Source: UBA2279 sp034399355
GTDB taxonomy: Bacteria; Actinomycetota; Coriobacteriia; Anaerosomatales; Anaerosomataceae
Reading direction: 5' to 3'
DNA length: 64,000 bases
Assembly (NCBI GenBank): GCA_034399355.1
Contig: JAXMMT010000023.1
Location: 26,983 to 90,982 of the forward strand
Shown here: one piece after another, positions 24,790-33,019 of the stretch
Layout: every line of letters starts with the position of its first letter
How positions within the stretch are numbered: position 1 is the first letter of the stretch
The notes under the pieces: model-generated
Seen by the model: the letters and a program-made list of their open reading frames with translations, nothing else
Told to the model about the DNA's origin: nothing
Database searches by the model: none
Translations under genes and position numbers: made by a program

Positions 24790-24824
24790 AAGGGCTCCGG
24801 AACCTTCATGGTCCCGGAGCCCTT
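24790..24824 (+). terminator. hairpin terminator after the SHOCT gene
   Basis: AAGGGCTCCGG and CCGGAGCCCTT form perfect 11-base arms around 13 bases that pair further (ACC/GGT). A short T-rich stretch follows. It lies 18 bases after the stop. Confidence 0.75.
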
Positions 24825-24898
24825 GCGTTCGCGGTAGAGTAACGGTCGTGTCCCCCACGGACACTGCCCGTCACCACACCACGCATCTGGAGTCGCCC

Positions 24899-25837
24899 GT
24901 GTCCTCGTCCCGCTCCGCCAATCGCATCATCCTGCTGCTGTGCCTGCTGGGCGCGGTGACGTTCTGGGGAACGAGCTTTGCCGCGATCAAGACGGCGCTC
25001 GACAGTTTCAGCCCTATGACGGTGATCTGGCTGCGTATGGCCATCGCGACCCTCGTTTTCGCGCCGGCGTGGTTCTTCCTGCCCAAGCCGAACTATCAGC
25101 GCGGCGACGTGAAATGGCTCGCACTCATCACGCTTCTGCAGCCGTGCATCTACTACCTTGCCGAGGGATACGCAATCCGCCTCACCACCTCGAGTGCAGC
25201 AGGCGTTATCTCGGCGATCGTCCCGCTGCTTGTGGCCGTGGGGGCCTGGATGTTCCTGCGCGAGCACCTCTCGGCACGCTCGATCGTGGCGATCGCGATC
25301 TCACTCATCGGTGTCGCGATGCTGACTGCAGGCGGTCAGACGCAGGCCTCCGCCCCCAACCCGGTACTCGGCAACGTGCTTGAGCTCATCGCGATGGTCG
25401 CCGCGGCCGGGTCGATGATCGCACTCAAGCACGTCTCGACGCGGTACAACCCTTGGTTCCTCACCGGCCTGCAAGCAGCCGCGGGTGCCGTGTTCTTCCT
25501 GCCGGGTGCGATTGCGAGCGGACCTGCGAGCTGGACCGGCGCTACCCCCGCGGCATGGGCGAGCGTCGCGTACCTGGGCACCTTCGTATCACTTGCCGCG
25601 TTCGGCCTCTACAACACCGCCGTCACGCGGATGCCCGCCAACCGCGCGGCTTTGGCAATCAATCTCGTGCCGGCAGTTGCACTGCTGACCGGGTGGCTGG
25701 CGCTCGGTGAGTCGCTTGCCCCGATGCAGCTCGCCGCGTGCGTCATCATCGTCGGCACGGTTGTGCTCTCCGAGACCGGAGCGAACGCCGCGATACCAGC
25801 CGAGGAAGTCGGAACGGGTCTTACCCGCGCTTCGTGA
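24899..25837 (+). CDS. EamA-family drug/metabolite transporter
   Basis: A 312-residue protein with ten hydrophobic segments in two EamA repeats. The first opens FWGTSFAAIKTALDSFSPMTVIWLRM, and the second covers SMIALKHVSTRYNPWFLTGLQ onward. GTG at 24899 is preferred because GGAG is six bases upstream; GTG at 24848 is the alternative. Its last 17 bases overlap the convergent parvulin gene. Substrate unknown. Confidence 0.88.
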   Translation: MSSSRSANRIILLLCLLGAVTFWGTSFAAIKTALDSFSPMTVIWLRMAIATLVFAPAWFFLPKPNYQRGDVKWLALITLLQPCIYYLAEGYAIRLTTSSAAGVISAIVPLLVAVGAWMFLREHLSARSIVAIAISLIGVAMLTAGGQTQASAPNPVLGNVLELIAMVAAAGSMIALKHVSTRYNPWFLTGLQAAAGAVFFLPGAIASGPASWTGATPAAWASVAYLGTFVSLAAFGLYNTAVTRMPANRAALAINLVPAVALLTGWLALGESLAPMQLAACVIIVGTVVLSETGANAAIPAEEVGTGLTRAS

Positions 25838-26099
25838 CCTCGATGAGATGGTAGCCGAACTGCGTCTTTACGGGGCCGTGCACGACGCTGACCTCATCGT
25901 TGAAGCAGACGTCGTTGAACTCTTTCACCATCTGTCCGGGCGAGAACTCGCCAAGATCGCCGCCGTTGCTGCCGGAAGGGCACGTTGAGTGCTGTTGCGC
26001 CATCTCGGCGAAACCCGAACCGTCAACGATCTGCTGCTTGATCTCGTTGGCCTGCTCCTCAGTCGCGACGAGGATGTGGCGTGCGTGCGCAGTGGTCAT
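25821..26099 (-). CDS. parvulin-type peptidyl-prolyl isomerase
   Basis: A 92-residue stand-alone parvulin. It has ARHILVATEEQA at the start, FAEMAQQHSTCPSGSNGGDLGEF in the centre and VHGPVKTQFGYHLIEVTKRG at the end, the three conserved blocks of PpiC enzymes. Without a signal peptide, it is cytoplasmic. ATG at 26099 follows GGGAG. Confidence 0.93.
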   Translation of the reverse strand: MTTAHARHILVATEEQANEIKQQIVDGSGFAEMAQQHSTCPSGSNGGDLGEFSPGQMVKEFNDVCFNDEVSVVHGPVKTQFGYHLIEVTKRG

Positions 26100-26201
26100 G
26101 TGTAGCTCCCATCTCGCGTTCTTGACGTTGTGATTATGCGGGTAGGGACGTTTTCGCGCCACCGGTAAGCCACGGCGGAGCCGAGGCTGAGCGCGGACAT
26201 A

Positions 26202-26624
26202 TCACTCAATCCACAGCTCGCAGCGATACTCGCCGCAGATAGGCGCCCGGTAGGCATGCGGGAGTTGGCAGCCGTGGTCCGAATGGCAGAACTGGCACTT
26301 TCGAACGTCTACCCACTCGGGCAGTCCTGAGCGGTAGGCCTCGCCCTCAGGCGTGGGCAGGTGGCTGACGCGGGGATCGTGGTAGGGCTCGATGCCGTGC
26401 TGACCCGCAACGTAACGGTCGCCGTCTCGCACAAGCGCGCCACTGGCCTCGAACCACCCCAGCCACTGCTCGATGTATGCCGGGAGCCACTCCTCACCAA
26501 CGTAGTCGCCGTTCTCGTCGTGAGCGAGATACAGGCAGCAGCACAGCCCGCCACAGGCGTGGCAGAGCTCCCAATTTTGGGCATCGCGGTCGGGCGCTGG
26601 AGCGGGGTCCGCGCTGGAAGTCAT
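26202..26624 (-). CDS. cysteine-cluster protein, probable metal binding
   Basis: A 140-residue protein. CHACGGLCCCLYL near the start and CQFCHSDHGCQLPHAYRAPICGEYRC near the end form a Cys cluster like those of YkgJ-type (zinc/iron-chelating) proteins. ATG at 26624 follows GGAG. Function unknown. The intervals on either side hold nothing else obvious. Confidence 0.7.
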   Translation of the reverse strand: MTSSADPAPAPDRDAQNWELCHACGGLCCCLYLAHDENGDYVGEEWLPAYIEQWLGWFEASGALVRDGDRYVAGQHGIEPYHDPRVSHLPTPEGEAYRSGLPEWVDVRKCQFCHSDHGCQLPHAYRAPICGEYRCELWIE

Positions 26625-26728
26625 ACTAATCTCCGGGTCATCGAGAGGTCGGCCGCTTTTCTGACACCGTATCAGCCCGCGCGACGCGGCACCATCAATC
26701 ATGACCGCGTGAGTTTCCGAGAAGCCGA

Positions 26729-27823
26729 CTACTTGTGGCCCCGGTCCTTGTAGAGCTTGCGCGCCGACTTGTGGATCACGATCCAGCGCTGCTCCTCCTC
26801 AGCTTTGAGTCGCGCATCCGTGCGTGCCGCAGCGAAACGCGCCTCCTTCAGCAGCTTGCGATAGCTCTCAAGCCGATCCTCGGCCAGCGTTCCGGCCTCC
26901 ACCGCCGCCAGCACTGCACAGCCAGGTTCACTCTCGTGCATGCAGTCGCGGAAACGACATTCGACCGACAGCGCGTCGATCTCCGGGAACGCCGCCGCGA
27001 TGCCCGCCTCGGCATCGGTGAGCGCGACCGCACGCAGGCCGGGCGTGTCGACGAGCACACCGCCGTTGGGCAGCGGCACGAGCTCGCGCGCGACGGTCGT
27101 GTGGCGGCCCCTTCCGTCCGAGAGACGCACCTCGCGCGTGGCCTGCACGTCGCTGCCGACAAGCAGGTTGATGAGCGTCGATTTGCCCGCGCCCGAAGGC
27201 CCGATGAGTGCCACCGTGCGATGCCCATCAGCGTACGCGAGAAGCGCATCGACACCCTCGCCGGTCTTGGCGCTGGTCATGTGGATGTCGACATCGAGGG
27301 CGATTCCCCTGACGACTTCGAGAGCTGCAGCGGGGTCTGTCGAGAGGTCGGCCTTCGCGAGCACGACCACGGGCACCGCGCCGCTCTCCCAGGCGAGCGC
27401 GAGTTCGCGCTCCAAGCGCCGGACGTTGGGTTCCTCGACGATGGGATGGATGATGAACACCGTGTCGATGTTGGCGGCAAGCACCTGTATCGCAGCATCT
27501 TTGCCCGGATCGGCGCGTGTGAATGCGGACGTCCTCGGCAGGACTGCCTCGATTTGTGGTAGCTCAAGGTCGGTGTCGAGCCGAACGGCCACCCAGTCAC
27601 CGGCAGCTGGCAGCCCCTCGGCAGAAAACGCCTCTTTGACAAGACGGCGCGTCGACTCGGCACGGATGACGCCGTCGCCGGTGGCGGCGAGGACACTGCC
27701 GCGGTCAGCGCGAATCACGCGAGCGGGTACGAGCCCCTGCTCCGTATAGGGCGCGAAGAGCGCACGCCAGCGATCGGAGAAGCCAAGGAACTCAAGCGAC
27801 GGTTCGGAGTGGCTGCTGGGCAT
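26729..27823 (-). CDS. rsgA: ribosome small-subunit biogenesis GTPase RsgA
   Basis: A 364-residue circularly permuted GTPase. The G4 motif VLAKADL precedes the P-loop GPSGAGKSTL and the G3 motif DTPGLR. The C-terminal zinc knuckle has C-x4-C-x-H-x5-C (CRFRDCMHESEPGC). An OB-fold precedes the GTPase. It matures the 30S subunit late in assembly. ATG at 27823 follows GGAGG. Divergent from panD. Confidence 0.95.
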   Translation of the reverse strand: MPSSHSEPSLEFLGFSDRWRALFAPYTEQGLVPARVIRADRGSVLAATGDGVIRAESTRRLVKEAFSAEGLPAAGDWVAVRLDTDLELPQIEAVLPRTSAFTRADPGKDAAIQVLAANIDTVFIIHPIVEEPNVRRLERELALAWESGAVPVVVLAKADLSTDPAAALEVVRGIALDVDIHMTSAKTGEGVDALLAYADGHRTVALIGPSGAGKSTLINLLVGSDVQATREVRLSDGRGRHTTVARELVPLPNGGVLVDTPGLRAVALTDAEAGIAAAFPEIDALSVECRFRDCMHESEPGCAVLAAVEAGTLAEDRLESYRKLLKEARFAAARTDARLKAEEEQRWIVIHKSARKLYKDRGHK

Positions 27824-27908
27824 CTCACGCCACCTCCTACCAGCGCAGATAACCGGACCGCTCGATGATAGCACGCGCGATTGTGGAGAAGGACGGCACG
27901 GTCCGTGC

Positions 27909-27914
27909 TATAAT
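27909..27914 (+). promoter_or_regulatory. -10 element of panD
   Basis: A consensus TATAAT lies 65 bases before the panD start, within the 155-base gap from rsgA. No good -35 is spaced correctly from it. Confidence 0.5.
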
Positions 27915-27978
27915 CCCCCCACGAAACCGAGGCTGGGACTCGACCCGACGGGCGGGTACCTGGGGACGGAGCAGCAGA

Positions 27979-28362
27979 ATGCGCAGAACCATGCTGGGCG
28001 GCAAGATACACCGCGCGACGGTGACCGAGGCCGACCTGAGCTATGAAGGCAGCGTCACGGTCGACACCGACCTGCTCGACGCCGCCGGGGTCCTCCCCAA
28101 CGAAGCCGTCGAGATCTGGGACGTCACAAACGGCTCGCGTCTGACGACCTACGCACTCGCCGGCCCCCGTGGCTCTGGCGTCGTGTGCGTGAACGGCGCG
28201 GCGGCGCACTTCATACACGCCGGCGACCTCGTCATCATCGCCAACTTCGTCGAGCTCACCGACGCCGTGGCGCGCTCATGGGAGCCTCGTGTGGTGTTCG
28301 TCGATGAGCACAACCACATCGTCGAGCAGCGCGCCGAGGAGATCGGGCGCCGGGCGGGCTAG
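27979..28362 (+). CDS. panD: aspartate 1-decarboxylase
   Basis: A 127-residue protein. Y22-E23-G24-S25 contains the self-cleavage site that makes the pyruvoyl cofactor at Ser25, exactly the position known for PanD, which supports the ATG at 27979. It makes beta-alanine for pantothenate and coenzyme A. The conserved NGAAAH region is present. No other pan gene is nearby. Confidence 0.96.
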   Translation: MRRTMLGGKIHRATVTEADLSYEGSVTVDTDLLDAAGVLPNEAVEIWDVTNGSRLTTYALAGPRGSGVVCVNGAAAHFIHAGDLVIIANFVELTDAVARSWEPRVVFVDEHNHIVEQRAEEIGRRAG

Positions 28363-28477
28363 CAGCGCCTCATGACGGCTTCCTTCCGGCGAAACACGCT
28401 TCGTCATCGGTGAGCTCACGCCACCCTTAGGGTACTCACTACTATCGAGTCCTGTCCCCTACCTATGAGGAGGTCGC

Positions 28478-29050
28478 ATGAGCATCAAAGGCACCCAGAC
28501 TGAGCGAAACCTGCTGAAGTCATTCGCCGGCGAGAGTCAGGCGCGTAGCCGCTACACGTTCTTCGCGAGCGTCGCCAAGAAGGAGGGGTACGAGCAGATA
28601 TCCGCGCTCTTCCTCGAGACCGCTGAGAACGAGAAGGAGCACGCCAAGATCTTCTTCAAGTACCTCGAAGGCGGCGACACCGAGATTACCGCGACCTATC
28701 CGGCAGGCAAGATCGGCACCACCGCCGAGAACCTGCTCGCATCCGCCAACGGCGAACTCGAGGAGTGGGGCACGCTCTACCCAGACTTCGCCGCCGTTGC
28801 CGAAGACGAGGGGTTCGGCACTATCGCCACCTCGTGGCGTGAAATCGCAGAGGTCGAAGAGCATCACGAGGCCAGATATCGCAAGTTGCTGGCGAACGTC
28901 GAAGCCGGACTCGTGTTCCGGCGCGGCGAAGACGTGCTGTGGAAGTGCCGCAACTGCGGGTATGTCCATCGCGGCGGCGAAGCGCCGGAGGCGTGTCCCG
29001 CTTGTACGCACCCGCAGTCCTACTTCGAGCTCTTCGTCGAGAACTACTAG
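28478..29050 (+). CDS. rubrerythrin
   Basis: A 190-residue protein with the di-iron four-helix bundle (E-x6-Y, ETAENEKEHAKIFF and EVEEHHEARYR supply the Glu/His ligands) and a C-terminal rubredoxin-like centre, CRNCGYVH and CPAC. It reduces hydrogen peroxide using reducing power from rubredoxin-type donors. Strong GGAGG before the ATG. Typical of anaerobes and microaerophiles. Confidence 0.96.
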   Translation: MSIKGTQTERNLLKSFAGESQARSRYTFFASVAKKEGYEQISALFLETAENEKEHAKIFFKYLEGGDTEITATYPAGKIGTTAENLLASANGELEEWGTLYPDFAAVAEDEGFGTIATSWREIAEVEEHHEARYRKLLANVEAGLVFRRGEDVLWKCRNCGYVHRGGEAPEACPACTHPQSYFELFVENY

Positions 29051-29262
29051 GCCCTCAAGCCCAACCTTATGTCGCACGCCCGCGCCGCGTTTGACGGTAC
29101 GGGCGCGACGCGTCTCGTACCGCCCACCGGCTCAGAACTGCCGCCACCGTGCGTTCTGTTCTCCATCACCGCCTGGTATGGCAGACTGCTTTTTAGCGTG
29201 CGGCGGCCCACTGGGGGGTCTCGCGGCCGCGCTCCTGTACGCTTGTGATCCTGGGGGTCCTC

Positions 29263-30539
29263 ATGACGAATCGCGCCTCCGCGCGGGGCTGGACCGTGAC
29301 GTTTGCCGGTCTCGGCATCAACCTTGCGCTCGGCGTCCTCTACCGTGGAGCGTGATCGGGAAAGCGCTCACCGCCGAGTGGGGTTGGTCTGCGGGCCAGT
29401 CGAGCCTCCCGTACGCGACAGCGGTGGGAACGTTCGCGCTCGCGATGGTCTTTGCGGGGGGCGCGCAAGATCGGTTCGGGCCACGGCTGGTCGCCACCAT
29501 CGGCGGCTTGCTTGTCGGCGCCGGACTTTTCACCGCGTCGTTCGCGAGTGCACATGCCTCGTGGCCGATGATTGTCGGCTTTGGGCTTCTCGGCGGTGCC
29601 GGCATCGGTCTCGGCTACGCATCGGCCACTCCAGCTGCGGTGAAGTGGTTCCCGCCGCAGCGCAAGGGACTCATCACCGGAATCGTAGTGAGCGGGTTCG
29701 GCCTCGCGTCGGTATACATCGCGCCCCTCACCTCCACGCTTATCGGCGGTTCCGGCATCGGTGCAACACTGCGGATTCTCGGCGCCGGATTCCTTATCGC
29801 AATCGTCGGGTTCGCGCAACTGCTCGTGAACCCGCCCGATGGCTTCATCCCACAGACACGCGTCCCGGCATTGGCAGAGGCCACAGCCGTCCAGGTGAAA
29901 CCGGTTGGCCGCGACCTCGACTGGCGCGACATGGTGAAGACCAAGCAGTTCGCACTGCTCTGGCTGATGTATGCCTTCTCGGCATTTGCCGGGCTCATGA
30001 TCATCGGCCACATGGCGAAGATCGCAGTCATGCAGCTCCCCGGCATCGATCTTGGCTTCGGTCTGGTGGCAGTACTCGCAATCGGCAACGCGGCCGGGCG
30101 CGTGGTCGCAGGAACGGCGGCCGACCGGTTCGGCGAGACTCGGACGATGTTCGTGGTGTTCGTGCTGCAAGCGCTCATGATGGGGGCGATCACGCTCGCC
30201 AAAACACCACTCGCGTTGGTGCCAGTGGCAGCTGCAGTCGGCTTCTGCTACGGCTCGAACCTCTCACTCTTCCCCTCTGCCACCGCGAGCTACTTTGGCA
30301 CAAGGCACCTGGGCGTCAACTACGGGCTGGTGTTCACGGCATGGGGTGTCGGTGGCGTGTTCGGCTCAATGACAGCCGGCTCGATCGTGGACTCCACGGG
30401 ATCCTACGCTGTGGCATACACGGTCGCCGCCGGTCTCTGTCTCCTCGCCGCTGCAACAACGCTCGTCATAAAAACGCCCGATCCGATGGCCGCTCCAATC
30501 ACACTCATTCCCCGGTCACGCAGATCGCGAGCCGCGTAA
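29263..30539 (+). pseudogene. MFS transporter of the oxalate/formate-antiporter type, frameshifted
   Basis: The reading frame from ATG 29263 (MTNRASARGWTVTFAGLGIN) runs 26 codons in register and then hits TGA at 29353. The homologous continuation, WSVIGKALTAEWGWSAGQS, is in the next frame from 29346 to 30539. Restoring one base after the TAC at 29341 would give the usual LGVLYAWSVIGKAL junction. The remaining sequence is intact, with about 12 membrane segments. Either a recent inactivating one-base deletion or an assembly error. Intact length would be about 425 residues. Confidence 0.85.
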
Positions 30540-30568
30540 CGGGAACACTAGAATGCGAGACGGGAGTG

Positions 30569-30736
30569 ATGACGGTGTGCGACCAGGAACAGCCTTCAGC
30601 TCGAGGCTACATCGCAAACCTCAGGCAGCCGATGCCGCTCGGGAAGAAACTGCGCCTTCTCGTGCGCAATGCTTCGCGACGACTGTACCCGCGCCCTGCA
30701 ACGTGCTGTGGTCATCCCGGTGAGCCGGGATGTTGA
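30569..30736 (+). CDS. small Cys-rich-tail protein (CCGHPGEPGC)
   Basis: A 55-residue basic protein ending in C-C-G-H-P-G-E-P-G-C. Similar short proteins with a C-C-G-x-x-G-x-P-G-C end occur in actinobacteria and Chloroflexi as far as I recall. The start is ATG 30569 or GTG 30575, the latter having the better-spaced GGGAG. Function unknown; the terminal cysteines could bind metal or be processed. The last 56 bases before rpiA on this strand hold nothing. Confidence 0.55.
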   Translation: MTVCDQEQPSARGYIANLRQPMPLGKKLRLLVRNASRRLYPRPATCCGHPGEPGC

Positions 30737-30793
30737 CGCTAGCGATCAGTGCCGGACGGCGCCTACAACGGCTTGTTGTGCGCGAGACGAAGC

Positions 30794-31465
30794 TTAGCTG
30801 ATCGGCGTTATCTCTCGCGTCCCACCCGACTGCAGCCCCACGATGAGCACGTCTGCGGGACGGCGGGCGAACAGGCCGTGGGCTACGACGCCTGCGATTC
30901 CGTCCAGCGCGACCTCCAACTCCTCCGGGAGAGCGAAGTCGAGTCGCCTGACATCGAGAATCTGGTTACCGTTATCGGTGATGAAGCCCTCACGAAAGAC
31001 CGGGTCACCGCCGAACGCTTTCAGCTCGCATTCAACCCTGCCGAGCGCAGGGGGCAGCACTTCAACGGCCAGAGGGAACGCACCGAGAGTGGGAACGAGC
31101 TTCGTTTCATCAACGATGCACACGAAGCGTTCGGCCATCGATGCAACGATCTTCTCGCGGGTGAGCGCGCCACCGCCACCCTTGATCAGACGCAACATCG
31201 GATCGGCCTCATCGGCACCATCGACGTACAACGGCACCGCACAGACCGTACCGGGCTCGATGACGCGGATACCGGCTGCGGCTAGCAGGCGCCCTATGGC
31301 GAGTGAACTCGGAACGGCGCCGGCAAGCCCTATGCGCGACTCACCAAGGGCGCGTACGAATGCCGCGGCCGTCGAGCCCGTACCCACACCGATGACCGTT
31401 CCGGGGCTCACCCGTGTAAGAGCCGCGCGTGCTGCCGCCTCTTTCATCGCCAGCGGGTCAGTCAT
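30794..31465 (-). CDS. rpiA: ribose-5-phosphate isomerase A
   Basis: A 223-residue protein with VIGVGTGSTAAAFV at the phosphate-binding loop, DGADEADPMLRLIKGGGGALTREKIVA at the active site and the C-terminal hydrophobic strand. It interconverts ribulose-5-phosphate and ribose-5-phosphate. GAGGGG precedes the ATG. Confidence 0.96.
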   Translation of the reverse strand: MTDPLAMKEAAARAALTRVSPGTVIGVGTGSTAAAFVRALGESRIGLAGAVPSSLAIGRLLAAAGIRVIEPGTVCAVPLYVDGADEADPMLRLIKGGGGALTREKIVASMAERFVCIVDETKLVPTLGAFPLAVEVLPPALGRVECELKAFGGDPVFREGFITDNGNQILDVRRLDFALPEELEVALDGIAGVVAHGLFARRPADVLIVGLQSGGTREITPIS

Positions 31466-31611
31466 AGCCCCTCACTCTACGAAGACTGCAGAATACCGAT
31501 TCTGCTGCTCGCTCTCATCTCGAAGCGGCTCTATCGGCAGACCGAGAGAGACAGCGTCCCTTGCCCTAAAGCAATCGTACACCCTGAGATCGCGGCGGAA
31601 GACGCCGCTCG

Positions 31612-32007
31612 TTACTCCGCCTCGAAGTCGAGTGCCATGGAGTTCATGCAGTAGCGAAGGCCCGTCGGTTCGGGACCGTCCTCGAAGACGTGGCCGAGGT
31701 GGGACCCGCAACGTGCACAGCGAGCTTCCGTGCGCACCGTCCCGAGGCTTGTGTCGGTGCGCGTCTCGACAGCATCCGGCCCTGCCGACTCGTAGAAGCT
31801 CGGCCAGCCCGATCCTGAGTGATACTTCGTCTCGGAGCGGAAGAGCGGATTGCCGCACGCTGCACACCGGTAGAGCCCGTCGTCCTCGAGGTCCACGTAG
31901 ACGCCGGTGAACGGCGGCTCGGTTCCGGCCTCTCGCAGCACGTGATACTGCTCCGGCGTGAGAACCCTACGCCACTCTTCCTCCGTGTGCTCGAGCTTGT
32001 CGCTCAT
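31612..32007 (-). CDS. msrB: peptide methionine-R-sulfoxide reductase
   Basis: A 131-residue MsrB with two zinc-binding pairs (CAAC, CARC), the motif SGSGWPSFYE, GHVFEDGP and catalytic Cys in RYCMNSMAL. It repairs the R form of methionine sulfoxide. It begins one base after the stop of the PadR gene, so the two form an operon, and the PadR protein may regulate it in oxidative stress. ATG at 32007 follows GGAGG by ten bases. Confidence 0.95.
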   Translation of the reverse strand: MSDKLEHTEEEWRRVLTPEQYHVLREAGTEPPFTGVYVDLEDDGLYRCAACGNPLFRSETKYHSGSGWPSFYESAGPDAVETRTDTSLGTVRTEARCARCGSHLGHVFEDGPEPTGLRYCMNSMALDFEAE

Positions 32008-32008
32008 C

Positions 32009-32377
32009 TTAGTCACGACCTCCCTCCAGTCTTCCTTCAACGAAATCGCGTGTGCGCGACCATACGTCCTTCCAGCTCTCCAGCACGGTGTGTCCTGTGT
32101 CCGTGATGGAGTAGTACTTGCGCGGCGGTCCGGAGACCGACGGCTCGACGCGGCTCGACAGCAGTCCTTGACTCTCGAGCGACCGGAGCACGGGGTAGAG
32201 CGTCCCCTGCTTGACCGGCACACCGGCATCCGATGCGCCCTCGAGTTGCTTAGCGATCTGGTAGCCATACAGCGGCTCGTCTGATCGGGCCATGATCGCC
32301 AGCAGCACGAGGGAGACGGTGCCCGCGTTGAGTTCCTTCTGGAACTTGCGCACGAACGTGTCGGCGAACTCCTCCAC
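32009..32377 (-). CDS. PadR-family repressor
   Basis: A 122-residue winged-helix protein. LLAIMARSDEPLYGYQIAKQLE and VKQGTLYPVLRSLESQGLL are the PadR signature. The C-terminus (ITDTGHTVLESWKDVW) is the dimerisation helix. GTG at 32377 follows GGAGG by seven bases. Two operator-like repeats upstream suggest autoregulation, and msrB is cotranscribed. Confidence 0.9.
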   Translation of the reverse strand: MEEFADTFVRKFQKELNAGTVSLVLLAIMARSDEPLYGYQIAKQLEGASDAGVPVKQGTLYPVLRSLESQGLLSSRVEPSVSGPPRKYYSITDTGHTVLESWKDVWSRTRDFVEGRLEGGRD

Positions 32378-32415
32378 GGTCACACCTCCTTCAGTTGGAA
32401 TCCTCAAGTTACCAA

Positions 32416-32469
32416 TAGTGTTAACTTCACACTAGTTCTACCCCATAATACTGTGAACCTCACATTAGT
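32416..32469. promoter_or_regulatory. duplicated PadR operator in an AT-rich promoter
   Basis: Two related near-palindromes of 21 bases start at 32416 (TAGTGTTAACTTCACACTAG) and 32449 (TACTGTGAACCTCACATTAG), 33 bases apart, which is three helical turns. They lie 39-92 bases upstream of the PadR start in an AT-rich patch. This is the expected form of a cooperative repressor site. Confidence 0.65.
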
Positions 32470-32575
32470 CAAGAGATTTCTCAAGATTTCTTGTGCTTTA
32501 ATTCACATGACCCGTGAGACGGGCTAGCGCCGGGGGTACATCGTGCTTAAGAACCCTGCCTGCCGAGGAGTATCC

Positions 32576-32947
32576 ATGCTAAGTCAGACCGGGCGGCGTG
32601 TAGTGTGCGCTGCCATCTTGATCGCCCTTGTGGCGCTCACCGCGTGCTCATCGACCCTGCCTTTGCGGGAACCCGACATCCGCGGAATCATCACGTCGGT
32701 CACGCGAAGTGGGAACAGCGGCGCCATCCGAATCGAAGGCGTGCCCGGCGGGACTGGCGACGACAAGGCCTCTGTCGCTATCATCTCGGGGACAATGCTC
32801 TTTCGCACAGTGGATGGCGCGTCTCCTGAACCGATAACGCTGGATGACGTCACCGAAGGTATGAAGGCGGATGCCTGGTTCATGGGCCCCACCGCGGAGT
32901 CCTATCCCGTGCAGACCACCGGTGGAACGATTCTTGTCTCGGAGTAA
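32576..32947 (+). CDS. putative lipoprotein, DUF3221-like
   Basis: A 123-residue protein with a signal peptide and lipobox L-T-A-C (about residue 24). The mature part begins DIRGIITSVTRSG and has ITLDDVTEGMKADAWFMGP, an OB-like pattern seen in DUF3221/YobA-type small lipoproteins. ATG at 32576 follows GAGGAG by five bases. Function unknown. Confidence 0.75.
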   Translation: MLSQTGRRVVCAAILIALVALTACSSTLPLREPDIRGIITSVTRSGNSGAIRIEGVPGGTGDDKASVAIISGTMLFRTVDGASPEPITLDDVTEGMKADAWFMGPTAESYPVQTTGGTILVSE

Positions 32948-33019
32948 GCGACGCTCACACGTTATACTGACCCTGCCGATACACCAGTCGTAGTCCAGTT
33001 GCAGCACGGGAGTCGCACT

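Noticed and set aside
30749..31910. Plus-strand frames opposite rpiA and msrB
   Set aside because: No motif, no ribosome site; both minus-strand genes are certain.
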